Shown: piece after piece, positions 1-8,712 of the stretch
Numbering within the stretch: position 1 is the first letter of the stretch
Layout: every line of letters starts with the position of its first letter
Origin: UBA3792 sp045114775
GTDB lineage: Bacteria; Bacillota; Clostridia; Christensenellales; CAG-138
Assembly (NCBI GenBank): GCA_045114775.1
Contig: JBGULC010000042.1
Location: 92,579 to 156,578, forward strand
Length of the DNA stretch: 64,000 bases
Direction of reading: 5' to 3'
The notes under the pieces: model-generated
What the model was told of the DNA's origin: nothing
What the model saw: only the letters and a program-made list of their open reading frames with translations
Database searches by the model: none
Program-made: the position numbers and the translations under genes

Positions 1-1
1 G

Positions 2-79
2 ACGACGGGCGGCTCGGAGCCGAGCGCGCAGCCTTCGACGGCGCCGCAGACCTTTACGCCGGACGGAGAACAGCCATGA
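2..79 (+). CDS. C-terminal end of upstream gene (FtsL position), partial
   Basis: Only the last 25 codons are inside the window. Frame 2 reads a Ser/Thr/Pro-rich tail that ends PDGEQP and stops at TGA 77-79, overlapping the ATG of the next gene in an ATGA junction. The ATGA overlap indicates translational coupling to the penicillin-binding protein. In Firmicute division clusters the gene before the FtsI/SpoVD-type PBP is usually ftsL or another septum initiator, and low-complexity exported tails also occur elsewhere in this window (FtsQ, protease). The identity is inferred from position alone because no domain is visible. Confidence 0.5.
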   Translation, partial: TTGGSEPSAQPSTAPQTFTPDGEQP

Positions 80-2325
80 AGTTATTGAACATACGCGGCC
101 GCCGAAGAGCCGTGAAGCGTTCCGGGAGCGGACGCGGTACGGGGCGGGTGCGGATCGCGCCGCAAAAAAGAAAACTGCTTATCGCAATGCTGATCGCGGG
201 CGTCGCCTTCCTTTTGGTGATCGCGAAGCTGTTTGACGCCTCGATCATCAAAGGAAAGTATTGGACGGACCAGGCCATGAAGCAATGGACGCGCGTTACG
301 TCCCTGAAAGCCGAGCGCGGCCGTATCCTCGACCGGAACGGCACGGTGCTGGCGTCCTCCTATACGACGTATCAGGTTTGTCTGAACCCGCAGAACATTC
401 AGGAGAGCGACCGCGAGCGTATCGCGTACATCCTGTCGACGTACCTTGAAATGGACTACGACGTGGTGTACAACAAGATCACCAAGACGCGCAAGAAGTA
501 TCCGAAGGACCCCGACAACCACGAGCGCATCCTGTATTCGCAGATCAAGCTCAAAGATCAGGTCGATAAGGAAGTCATTTCGAAACTCAATTCCATGCAG
601 CTCGGCAGCGGCGTGAGTTATTACGCAGACGTCAAGCGCGACTACCCGGAATCGGGCTATTACGCGCAGCTTATCGGGTTTACGAACATCGACGGCGAGG
701 GACAGACCGGCGTCGAGCTGACGTATAATAAATATCTTGCCGGTCAGGACGGCTATCAGAAGACGGACAAGGACCGTGACAATAACCCGGTCCCCGGCGG
801 CGAAACAGAGTACGTGGAGAGCATTCCGGGCGCGGACGTCGTGCTGACGGTCGACACCGGCTATCAGGGCATCCTTGAAAACGCGCTGCAGGAGGCGTGC
901 CGGATCAACAACGCGAAGAGCGCGCAGGGCGTGCTGATCGTGCCGGACACGGGCGAGATCCTTGCAATCGGCACATACCCGACGTTTGACAGCTCGAAGC
1001 CGCCGCGTTCCGACGCAAAAACGTTGCTTGAGCTATCGAAGAACCGCATGGTGACGGACACGTACGAGCCGGGTTCTACGTTCAAAACGATCACGCTGGC
1101 TGCGGCGCTGGAGACCGGCGCGGTCACGCAGGCAACGCGCTTCAAGTGCAGCGGTTCGCTGCTCGTGAAGGGCGAAAAGATCAAGTGTTGGAAGTCCGGC
1201 GGACACGGCGAGGAGAGCCTTGCGGAGGCAGTGCAGAACAGCTGTAATCCGGCGTTTATGTCGATGGCGCTGGAGATGGGCGTCGACAAGTTTTACGATT
1301 ATATCTATCAGTTCGGCTTCGACCAACCAACCGGCTCCGGCGTCATGGGCGAAACGAGCGGAACCGTCACGCACAAGAAATACATGCGTGACGCCGATCT
1401 GGCGCGCGTCGGCTTCGGACAGAGCATCAGCTGCACGGGCATGCAGCTTGCGATGGCGGTCAACGCCTGCATCAACGGCGGCGAGCTTTTAAAGCCCTAT
1501 ATCGTATCGGAGATCGTCGACCGGAACGGCGTCGTGCTGATGAAGGGCGAAAAGACCGTCGTACGGCGTGTGATCTCGGAGACCACGTCCGCAACGGTCC
1601 GCACGCTTTTGCGCGGCGTCGTGGAAAAGGGCAGCGGCAAGAACGCGCAGGTCGCGGGCTATTCGGTCGGCGGCAAGACGGGCACCTCGCAGAAGTATGA
1701 CGAAAACGGCAAGGTGTCGAGTTCGAAGCTTGTGGCATCGTTCATCGGCTTCGCGCCGGTCGAGGATCCGCAGTTTCTGTGTCTGATCATCGTCGACGAG
1801 CCGCAGGTCCCGCAGGTGTACGGCAGCACGGTCGCCGCGCCGTTCGTACAGCAGGTCCTTGCTGCTGCGCTTTCATACGCAGGGGTTGCGCCGGACATTG
1901 AAAGCCGGATCGCGACGGTGCCGAACGTCAAAGGGCTGACGGTCCGCGAGGCGAACGACATCCTTTCGGAAGCGGGGCTCACGTCGATCTATCTTGAGAC
2001 CGAGCTGGATTCCACGGTCTCGAACCAATCGCCCGCGGCAAATACGCAGGTCGTGCGCGGCAGCCCGGTCATGCTGTACTCGACCGGCTACACGTTCTTC
2101 TCCGAGCTTGATGAGGAAGTCGAAATGGTGGAGGTGCCGAATGTGATCGGCATGGACCGCATCGACGCGCTCGACGAACTCAAGAAGGCCGGTCTGATCA
2201 TGGATTACGACACGCACAACTGCGCCGGAAAGGCTGTGTATCAGGATATCATGGCGGAATACAAGGTGCCGGTCGGCACGGTCGTCCACGTTCAGTTTGA
2301 AGTGGAAAAGAAAGACAACGATTAA
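76..2325 (+). CDS. ftsI: Class B penicillin-binding protein with two PASTA domains (FtsI/SpoVD type)
   Basis: D,D-transpeptidase that cross-links septal or spore-cortex peptidoglycan on the outer face of the membrane. A basic N-terminus (about residues 1-32) is followed by one membrane segment (about 33-57) and a dimerisation domain. The transpeptidase carries all three motifs: SxxK as STFK with Ser334, SxN as SCN at 389-391, and KTG at 534-536. Two C-terminal PASTA domains start with VPNVKG (about 615) and VPNVIG (about 693). 749 residues fits the SpoVD/PBP2x class. It starts in an ATGA overlap with the upstream gene and is followed 19 bases later by murE. Whether it serves vegetative division or sporulation cannot be told from sequence. 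Confidence 0.93.
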   Translation: MKLLNIRGRRRAVKRSGSGRGTGRVRIAPQKRKLLIAMLIAGVAFLLVIAKLFDASIIKGKYWTDQAMKQWTRVTSLKAERGRILDRNGTVLASSYTTYQVCLNPQNIQESDRERIAYILSTYLEMDYDVVYNKITKTRKKYPKDPDNHERILYSQIKLKDQVDKEVISKLNSMQLGSGVSYYADVKRDYPESGYYAQLIGFTNIDGEGQTGVELTYNKYLAGQDGYQKTDKDRDNNPVPGGETEYVESIPGADVVLTVDTGYQGILENALQEACRINNAKSAQGVLIVPDTGEILAIGTYPTFDSSKPPRSDAKTLLELSKNRMVTDTYEPGSTFKTITLAAALETGAVTQATRFKCSGSLLVKGEKIKCWKSGGHGEESLAEAVQNSCNPAFMSMALEMGVDKFYDYIYQFGFDQPTGSGVMGETSGTVTHKKYMRDADLARVGFGQSISCTGMQLAMAVNACINGGELLKPYIVSEIVDRNGVVLMKGEKTVVRRVISETTSATVRTLLRGVVEKGSGKNAQVAGYSVGGKTGTSQKYDENGKVSSSKLVASFIGFAPVEDPQFLCLIIVDEPQVPQVYGSTVAAPFVQQVLAAALSYAGVAPDIESRIATVPNVKGLTVREANDILSEAGLTSIYLETELDSTVSNQSPAANTQVVRGSPVMLYSTGYTFFSELDEEVEMVEVPNVIGMDRIDALDELKKAGLIMDYDTHNCAGKAVYQDIMAEYKVPVGTVVHVQFEVEKKDND

Positions 2326-2344
2326 CGAATCGGGGGACAAAGGA

Positions 2345-3775
2345 ATGCTGTTATCGAATCTTGCCGCTGACCTCGGGGTCGCGGTTACAGGCGGAGACGC
2401 AGAGATCACGTCGGTCGAATACGACTCCAGAAAGGTAAAGGAAGGAAGCCTGTTCTGCTGTATGCAGGGGCTCGTTTCCGACGGACACAACTTTGCTGCG
2501 CAAGCGGTGGAAAAAGGCGCGAAAGCATTGTTGGTCGAACGGTTTCTGCCGCTTGACGTGCCGCAGATCGTGGTCCCGGACGGACGCGTTGCGATGGCGC
2601 ACGCCGCCGCCGCGTTCTACGGACACCCGGAGCGCGAAATGCTGATGCTCGGTGTGACGGGCACGAACGGCAAAACAAGTACGACTTACATGGTCAAGTC
2701 GATCGCGGAAGCGGCGGGCATGAAGGTCGGCCTCATCGGCACGATCCGCAATATGATCGGCGACACGATGCTCGAAACCGGTCGCACCACGCCGGAATCG
2801 GCGGACCTGTTCGCGCTTTTGCGCCGGATGGCGGACGAAAAGGTCGATCTCGTGATCATGGAGGTAAGTAGCCACGCGCTCGTGCAGGACCGTGTCGCAG
2901 GCATCCCGTTCCGCGTGGGTCTGTTCACGAACCTCACGCAGGACCACCTCGACTATCATAAGACCTTCGATCAGTACCTCGAAGCGAAGAAGCTGCTGTT
3001 CCGGCAGAGCGATATGGCGATCATCAACATCGACGACGCCTATGCGGAGCGCATGATGGACGGGCTTACCCTGCCGATCAAAACGATGGGCATTCAGCAC
3101 CGCGCGGATTATACCGCCATCAACATCGACATCCGTACCGACGGCGTGCGCTTCCATCTGCGGACGCCGAACGGCGAGGGTCCGGTGCGCATGCATATTT
3201 CCGGTCTGTTCTCGGTCTACAACGCGATGGGCGCAGCGGCGATGATGCAGGCGGTCGGCGTTTCCTTCGCCGATATCATCAAAGGCCTCGAAGCGCTCTC
3301 CGGCGTTTCGGGACGGCTTCAGTCGGTCAACACGAACGGACGGCCGTTCTCGGTTTACGTCGATTACGCGCATACGCCGGACGCGCTCGAAAACGTGTTG
3401 ACGTCGGTGCGCCAGTTCGCGAAGGGCCGCATCGTGAGCCTGTTCGGATGCGGCGGCGACCGCGACCGCACAAAGCGCCCGATCATGGGCGAGATCGGCG
3501 GGCGGCATTCGGACTTCGTCGTCGTCACGAGCGACAATCCGCGTACCGAAAACCCGGACGATATCGTCCGCGCCGTGGAGCTCGGCGTGCAGAAGAGCGG
3601 CACGCCGTACGTTTCGATCGTCAACCGCAGGGACGCGATCGAGTACGCGCTCGGCATTTTAGAGCCCGACGACATCCTCGTGATTGCGGGCAAGGGGCAC
3701 GAGAATTATCAGGAGATCAACGGCGTCAAGCATCACTTTGACGACCGCGAGATCGTGGAAGAGATCCTGAGATAA
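2345..3775 (+). CDS. murE: UDP-MurNAc-tripeptide synthetase (meso-DAP-type)
   Basis: Cytoplasmic Mur ligase that adds the third amino acid to UDP-MurNAc-L-Ala-D-Glu, using ATP. The ATP loop is GVTGTNGKTST at about residues 103-113. The DNPR motif (within SDNPRTENPDD, about 396) is the known signature of enzymes using meso-diaminopimelate rather than lysine. The start at 2345 was chosen over an in-frame ATG at 2297 because 2297 lies inside the PBP gene, while 2345 has GGGGG about 8 bases upstream and gives the expected MLLSNLAADLG start. Length 476 aa is normal. The next gene is mraY: murF, usually found here, is absent. Confidence 0.95.
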   Translation: MLLSNLAADLGVAVTGGDAEITSVEYDSRKVKEGSLFCCMQGLVSDGHNFAAQAVEKGAKALLVERFLPLDVPQIVVPDGRVAMAHAAAAFYGHPEREMLMLGVTGTNGKTSTTYMVKSIAEAAGMKVGLIGTIRNMIGDTMLETGRTTPESADLFALLRRMADEKVDLVIMEVSSHALVQDRVAGIPFRVGLFTNLTQDHLDYHKTFDQYLEAKKLLFRQSDMAIINIDDAYAERMMDGLTLPIKTMGIQHRADYTAINIDIRTDGVRFHLRTPNGEGPVRMHISGLFSVYNAMGAAAMMQAVGVSFADIIKGLEALSGVSGRLQSVNTNGRPFSVYVDYAHTPDALENVLTSVRQFAKGRIVSLFGCGGDRDRTKRPIMGEIGGRHSDFVVVTSDNPRTENPDDIVRAVELGVQKSGTPYVSIVNRRDAIEYALGILEPDDILVIAGKGHENYQEINGVKHHFDDREIVEEILR

Positions 3776-3804
3776 GTTCGGGGGAACAAAAAGGGGGCTT
3801 TGAT

Positions 3805-4836
3805 ATGGAAGAAACCATCGTACTGAATTCGCTTTTGGCGCTGCTTGTCGCGTTCGGCGTCGCTGCGCTTTTGGGACCGATCGTGATTCCGGTGCTGCAT
3901 CGGCTGAAGTTCGGGCAGCAGGTACGCGACGACGGCCCGAAAACGCATCTTAAAAAGCAGAACACGCCTACGATGGGCGGCGTGATCATCCTTGCAGCGG
4001 TCGTCGTCGCGACGCTGATCTTCTCGAAGGACTATTCGCTGACGCTCTGGGCGCTTTTGATGACGGTGCTGTTCGGGCTTGTAGGGTTCCTGGACGATTT
4101 CATCAAAATCATCAAGAAGCGTTCCCTGGGGCTTCGGGCGTGGCAGAAGATCGCCGCGCAGTTCGTCCTTTCGCTCGGCTTTTCGATCGCGCTGTACTTC
4201 CATCCGTCGGTCGGGAGCACGATTTGGCTCGACAAACTTGATCTCGGCGTCTTCTATATTCCGTTCGCGATGTTCGTCATCATCGCGGCGACCAATTCCG
4301 TCAATCTGATTGACGGGTTGGACGGGCTAAGCAGCTCCGTGACTTCGATCTATTCGATGGCGACCGGCGTGATGCTCGTGCTGTTCGTGCTGACCTATCC
4401 TGCCGGAGCGATCGAGCCGGAGGCGGCGCTTGCCGCGCAGAGCTTGCTCGGCGGACTTACGGGGCTTTCGGTGTTCGCGTTCGCAGTTGCGGGCGGCTGT
4501 CTCGGGTTCCTCGTACACAACACGTACCCCGCGAAGGTCTTTATGGGCGATCTCGGCGCGTTCACACTCGGCGGCGCGGTCTCCGCGATGGCGCTTCTAA
4601 GCCGCACCTCGCTGCTGCTCCCGCTGATGGGGATCATGTATGTAGCCTCGTCGGTGTCGGTCATCCTGCAGGTCGGGTCCTATAAGCTCCGCAAAAAGCG
4701 GATCTTCCGCATGGCGCCGCTGCATCATCACTTCGAGCTCGGCGGTACGCCGGAAACAAAGATCGTTTCCATGTACAGTGTCGTGACCGTGATCGCAAGC
4801 GCGGGCGCGCTGATCATTTTCTGGTTCTGCAAATAA
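3805..4836 (+). CDS. mraY: Phospho-N-acetylmuramoyl-pentapeptide transferase
   Basis: Integral membrane enzyme that transfers phospho-MurNAc-pentapeptide to undecaprenyl phosphate, forming lipid I. Family signatures are visible: TPTMGG near residue 55, the DDFIK aspartate pair (about 97), NSVNLIDGLDGL (about 164), FMGDLGAF (about 249) and the C-terminal HHHFEL. About ten hydrophobic segments are apparent and 343 aa is typical. The start has an AAGGGGG Shine-Dalgarno. It sits 29 bases after murE and 9 bases before murD, so it is in the same operon. Confidence 0.95.
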   Translation: MEETIVLNSLLALLVAFGVAALLGPIVIPVLHRLKFGQQVRDDGPKTHLKKQNTPTMGGVIILAAVVVATLIFSKDYSLTLWALLMTVLFGLVGFLDDFIKIIKKRSLGLRAWQKIAAQFVLSLGFSIALYFHPSVGSTIWLDKLDLGVFYIPFAMFVIIAATNSVNLIDGLDGLSSSVTSIYSMATGVMLVLFVLTYPAGAIEPEAALAAQSLLGGLTGLSVFAFAVAGGCLGFLVHNTYPAKVFMGDLGAFTLGGAVSAMALLSRTSLLLPLMGIMYVASSVSVILQVGSYKLRKKRIFRMAPLHHHFELGGTPETKIVSMYSVVTVIASAGALIIFWFCK

Positions 4837-4845
4837 GGAGGAATT

Positions 4846-6195
4846 ATGGCAAAGCAAAAAACGGCGCTGATCGTCGGCATGGCAAAGAGCGGCATCGCTG
4901 CGGCGCGTCTTCTGTATCAGGATAACTACCGCATCATTGTCAACGACATGAAGCCCGAGATCAAGGGGCTTTTCGAGCAGCTTTCCGGCATCGCGTACGA
5001 GGTCAAGCTCGGCGCGAATCCGATGGATCTTTTAGACGGCGTGGATCTTCTGATTCCGAGTCCGATCATTCCCATGACGCGCAACTTTATCGTCGAGGCG
5101 AAGCGCCGCGGCATCGAGGTCATTTCCGAGATCGAGCTTGGCTACCGCTATTCGAAGGCGGACTTCGTCTGCGTGACCGGCACAAACGGCAAAACGACCT
5201 GCACGGCGCTGACCGGCGAGCTCTTCAAGGCGGCGGGCAGACGGACCTTCGTGCTCGGCAACATCGGCGTCGCGATCTCGGCGCACGCGCTCGAAACGCA
5301 GCCCGGCGACGTCGTCGTGGCGGAAACGGCGGCGCTGCAGCTCGAAGGCAACGTCCGGTTCCACGCAAAGGCGGCGGGCGTGTGCAACATCACGCCGGAC
5401 CACCTCGACCACTTCGGCACGATGGAGAATTACATCGCGGCGAAGGCGAAGATTTTAGACAATCAGACTGCGGACGATTACGCGGTGCTGAACTGGGACG
5501 ACGAAACGGTCCGCGGCTTTGCGAAACTTACGCCGGCGCACGTGCTGTACTTCTCCCGGAAGACCGAGGTCGAAAACGGTATGTTCGTTCGCGACGGCAT
5601 GCTGATTTACCGCATGAACGGCGAGGAGCATACGCTGATGCCCGCCGACGAGATCCGCATCCCCGGCGCGCACAACCTCGAAAACGCCATGCTCTGCGCG
5701 CTCCTTGGTCTTTCGCAGGGGATCGCGCCGGAAACGATCCGCGAGGTCTTCAAGACCTTCGCGGGCGTCGAGCACCGCATCGAGTACGTCTGCACGAAGT
5801 CCGGCGTCGACTACATCAATGACAGCAAGGGCACGAACCCGGCGAGCACGATCCGCGCGATCGAGGCGATGAAAAAGCCGACGGTCCTGCTGCTCGGCGG
5901 TTACGACAAGCACATCGGCTTCGACGAGCTTTTCGAGGCGTTCACGCCGATCGTCAAGGCCTGCGTCGTGCTCGGCGACACAAAACAACAGATCCTCGAC
6001 TGTGCAAAGGCGCACGGGTACGAGAGCATCATGCACACGGCGGACACATTCCGCGACGCGGTGGACAAGGCGAGAGGGCTTGCCGAACCGGGCGACTGCG
6101 TGCTCCTGAGCCCCGCCTGCGCAAGCTGGGACATGTTTGACAACTACGAAACGCGCGGAAGAGTGTTCAAGGAGATCGCGCGCGCATACGAATAA
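4846..6195 (+). CDS. murD: UDP-MurNAc-L-alanine:D-glutamate ligase
   Basis: Cytoplasmic Mur ligase adding D-glutamate to UDP-MurNAc-L-Ala. The N-terminal Rossmann-like domain begins IVGMAKSGIAAARLL, the ATP loop is TGTNGKTT at about residue 110, the central domain contains NITPDHLDHFG, and the C-terminal domain has YINDSKGTNP and LLGGYDKH. 449 aa is normal. GGAGG precedes the ATG. It lies 9 bases after mraY and 12 bases before ftsW, keeping the canonical mraY-murD-ftsW order. Confidence 0.95.
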   Translation: MAKQKTALIVGMAKSGIAAARLLYQDNYRIIVNDMKPEIKGLFEQLSGIAYEVKLGANPMDLLDGVDLLIPSPIIPMTRNFIVEAKRRGIEVISEIELGYRYSKADFVCVTGTNGKTTCTALTGELFKAAGRRTFVLGNIGVAISAHALETQPGDVVVAETAALQLEGNVRFHAKAAGVCNITPDHLDHFGTMENYIAAKAKILDNQTADDYAVLNWDDETVRGFAKLTPAHVLYFSRKTEVENGMFVRDGMLIYRMNGEEHTLMPADEIRIPGAHNLENAMLCALLGLSQGIAPETIREVFKTFAGVEHRIEYVCTKSGVDYINDSKGTNPASTIRAIEAMKKPTVLLLGGYDKHIGFDELFEAFTPIVKACVVLGDTKQQILDCAKAHGYESIMHTADTFRDAVDKARGLAEPGDCVLLSPACASWDMFDNYETRGRVFKEIARAYE

Positions 6196-6207
6196 ACCGG
6201 AGGAACC

Positions 6208-7371
6208 ATGGAGGCTGTTGCGGAAAAGAAAAAAGAATCATTGCTGAAGCGGCTGAAGAACGCGCGGCTCGTTCGCGGCAAGATGGACTTTTCCATCCTG
6301 CTCGTGATTTCCGTGCTGTGCGCGTTCGGGCTTGTCATGATCTTCTCCGCGAGCTATTACTACGCGCAGCACTATTCCGGCGCGAACAACGACAGCTTCT
6401 ACTACCTCAAGCGTCAGCTCGTCTATCTTCTGATCGGCTATCCGATCATGCTGCTGGTCTCGCTGATCAACTACCGCATCATCGAGCGCCTGCGCTCCGT
6501 GTTCATGGCAATCTCGCTGCTGCTGCTCATCGCGGTTCTTCTGTGGGGAAAGGACCTGAACGGCGGCAAGCGCTGGCTGGACGTCGCGGGTATCTCCATT
6601 CAGCCCTCCGAGCTTGCAAAGTTCGGTCTGATGATCTTCATGTGCTCCTACATGTCGCGTCATAAGGACGAGATGCATACGTTCCGTTACGGCATGCTGC
6701 CGATGCTGATCGCGATCGGCTTCATCGCGGGTCTCGTCATGCTCCAGCCGAACATGTCCATGGCCGTTATCATCGGCTTCATCGGCGTCGTTCTGCTGTT
6801 CCTCGGCGGCTGCGACATCAAGCAGCTCATCGTGCTCGGCATCATCGGCGTCATCGGCTTCTTCGTGCTCGCAAACATGGCGGAATACCGCGTCAGCCGT
6901 CTGACCTCGTTTTCCAATCCCGAGCTCGACCCGCAGGGCACCGGCTATCAGCTTCTGCAGTCGTATTACGCGATCGGCTCCGGCGGGTTCTTCGGGAAGG
7001 GACTTAACAACAGCTATCAGAAGCTTCTGTACATGACCTACGGCGAGTCGGACTTCATCTTCGCGATCCTGTGCGAGGAGTTCGGCTTCATCGGCGGGCT
7101 GATCGTCATCCTGATGTACGCGTGGATCGTGTTCCGCGGCATCGTGATCGCGATGCGCTGCCGCAACCGGTTCGGAAGCCTTCTTGCCGCCGGTATCTCG
7201 ATCGTTTTCGGTTTCCAGGTCTTCGTCAACATCGGCGTCGTCACGGGGCTGCTGCCGACGACGGGGCAGGCGCTTCCGTTCATTTCGGCGGGCGGCACGT
7301 CGCTGCTCGTCTTCCTTGCCGCAATGGGCCTGCTCCTCAGTATTTCGCGTGACGTGAACCCGCGAACATAG
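6208..7371 (+). CDS. ftsW: SEDS-family lipid II polymerase (FtsW/SpoVE)
   Basis: Polytopic SEDS glycosyltransferase that polymerises lipid II and works with the class B PBP encoded at 76-2325. About ten membrane segments follow a charged N-terminus of 30 residues. Typical SEDS sequences are present: NGGKRWLDV with IQPSELAK (about 111-133), the QSYYAIGSGG loop and the C-terminal TGQALPFISAGGTS. 387 aa is typical. GGAGG lies 7 bases before the ATG. In related clusters murG follows; here the next gene is a murA, 57 bases downstream. SpoVE and FtsW cannot be separated from sequence alone. Confidence 0.9.
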   Translation: MEAVAEKKKESLLKRLKNARLVRGKMDFSILLVISVLCAFGLVMIFSASYYYAQHYSGANNDSFYYLKRQLVYLLIGYPIMLLVSLINYRIIERLRSVFMAISLLLLIAVLLWGKDLNGGKRWLDVAGISIQPSELAKFGLMIFMCSYMSRHKDEMHTFRYGMLPMLIAIGFIAGLVMLQPNMSMAVIIGFIGVVLLFLGGCDIKQLIVLGIIGVIGFFVLANMAEYRVSRLTSFSNPELDPQGTGYQLLQSYYAIGSGGFFGKGLNNSYQKLLYMTYGESDFIFAILCEEFGFIGGLIVILMYAWIVFRGIVIAMRCRNRFGSLLAAGISIVFGFQVFVNIGVVTGLLPTTGQALPFISAGGTSLLVFLAAMGLLLSISRDVNPRT

Positions 7372-7428
7372 GCACATTTCCGCGGATCCCCGCATAAGAT
7401 GCAGTATCATGCGGAGGAGACTTCTGAA

Positions 7429-8712
7429 ATGTCGGATTGGCTTGTGCGCGGCGACGCCGTTTTGCAGGGAACGGTCTCGGTACAGGGATCGAAGAATGCG
7501 GCGCTGCCGATCCTGGCGGCGACGCTTCTCAATGAAGAGCCGGTAACGCTTTTGAACTGTCCCCGGATCCGGGACGTGGAGAACATGCTGCGCATCCTTG
7601 AAACGCTCGGCTGCACCGTGAAGCGGGAGGGGGACGCGCTGATCGTCGACAGCCGCACGGCAGCGAGTTTTGTGCTGCCGACCGCGCTTTCGGGCGAGCT
7701 TCGGTCCTCGATCTTTCTGCTCGGTTCCGTGCTCGCAAGGTTTTCCGAGGCGGACGCGCCGTATCCGGGCGGCTGTGAGATCGGGAATCGCCCGATCGAC
7801 CTGCATCTTGCCGGTCTTCGGCGGCTGAACGCTTCGATCGAAGAGCGCGACGGACGCATCCGCTGCAGGGGCGGAGATCTTCGCGGCGCGGTCGTCGATC
7901 TCGATTATCCGAGCGTCGGCGCGACCGAGAACATCATGCTCGCCGCGTGCCGCGCGGCGGGGGAGACGACGATCCGGAACGCGGCCTGCGAGCCGGAGAT
8001 CGTCGATCTGGAACAGTTTTTACGCGCCTGCGGCTTTCGGGTACGCGGCGCAGGCACGCCGACGGTCGTGATCGAAGGCGTGGAACGCGGGCACGGCGCG
8101 ACGTTTCGCGTCATGCCGGACCGCATCGTCACGGGAACGTACCTCATCGGCGCCGCGATCACCGGCGGCGACGTCACCGTGACGCAAACGCTGCCGGAAA
8201 CGGTCGGGCCGCTGCTGAATAAGCTCACGGAGTGCGGTTGTACCGTCACGCGGCGCGCCGATTCGGTGCGGGTGCAGGCAAAGTCCCGCGTGAAGAGCGT
8301 CGGGTTTACCGTCACACGGCCGTACCCGGGATTTCCGACCGATCTGCAGCCGCAGCTTTTCAGCTTGCTGTCGACGGCGGACGGGACCTCCGTGATTGCG
8401 GAGAACGTGTTTGAAAATCGCTTCCGCCACGCGCAGGAGCTGAACAGGATGGGCGCCGAAAGCCGCATCGTTGACCGCACTGCGATTATCACGGGCGTCG
8501 AACGCCTTCACGGCGCAACGGTTACCGCCCGCGATCTGCGCGGCGGCGCGGCGTTGGCGCTTGCGGGGCTTTCGGCAGAGGGCGAAACGCGCATCCTGCA
8601 TGCGGAGCGGATCGAGCGCGGCTATGAACGAATGGACAGCGTGATCGGGCTTTTAGGCGGTTCGATCATACGAAAGGAACAAAGCATTGGCGAAGAAGAA
8701 AAAGAACGGTGA
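7429..8712 (+). CDS. murA: UDP-N-acetylglucosamine 1-carboxyvinyltransferase (copy 1)
   Basis: First committed step of peptidoglycan synthesis: adds enolpyruvate from PEP to UDP-GlcNAc in the cytosol. The substrate loop GSKNAALPILAA is near the N-terminus and the catalytic cysteine is present in GGCEIGNRPIDLH. The inside-out alpha/beta barrel repeats run through the whole 427 aa. The start at 7429 was preferred over an in-frame ATG at 7399 because GGAGGAG ends 9 bases upstream. The end overlaps the next gene by 26 bases. A second MurA lies at 35876-37156; Clostridia often carry two. Placement in the division cluster, in the spot where murG is common, is notable. Confidence 0.93.
   Translation: MSDWLVRGDAVLQGTVSVQGSKNAALPILAATLLNEEPVTLLNCPRIRDVENMLRILETLGCTVKREGDALIVDSRTAASFVLPTALSGELRSSIFLLGSVLARFSEADAPYPGGCEIGNRPIDLHLAGLRRLNASIEERDGRIRCRGGDLRGAVVDLDYPSVGATENIMLAACRAAGETTIRNAACEPEIVDLEQFLRACGFRVRGAGTPTVVIEGVERGHGATFRVMPDRIVTGTYLIGAAITGGDVTVTQTLPETVGPLLNKLTECGCTVTRRADSVRVQAKSRVKSVGFTVTRPYPGFPTDLQPQLFSLLSTADGTSVIAENVFENRFRHAQELNRMGAESRIVDRTAIITGVERLHGATVTARDLRGGAALALAGLSAEGETRILHAERIERGYERMDSVIGLLGGSIIRKEQSIGEEEKER

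Noticed and set aside
2351..3508. Long minus-strand frame opposite murE
   Set aside because: It is the mirror of a high-GC gene, lacks a ribosome binding site and has no family features.
6238..7806. 522-codon minus-strand frame opposite ftsW and murA
   Set aside because: Strong His/Asp/Arg bias and overlap of two real genes; a shadow frame.
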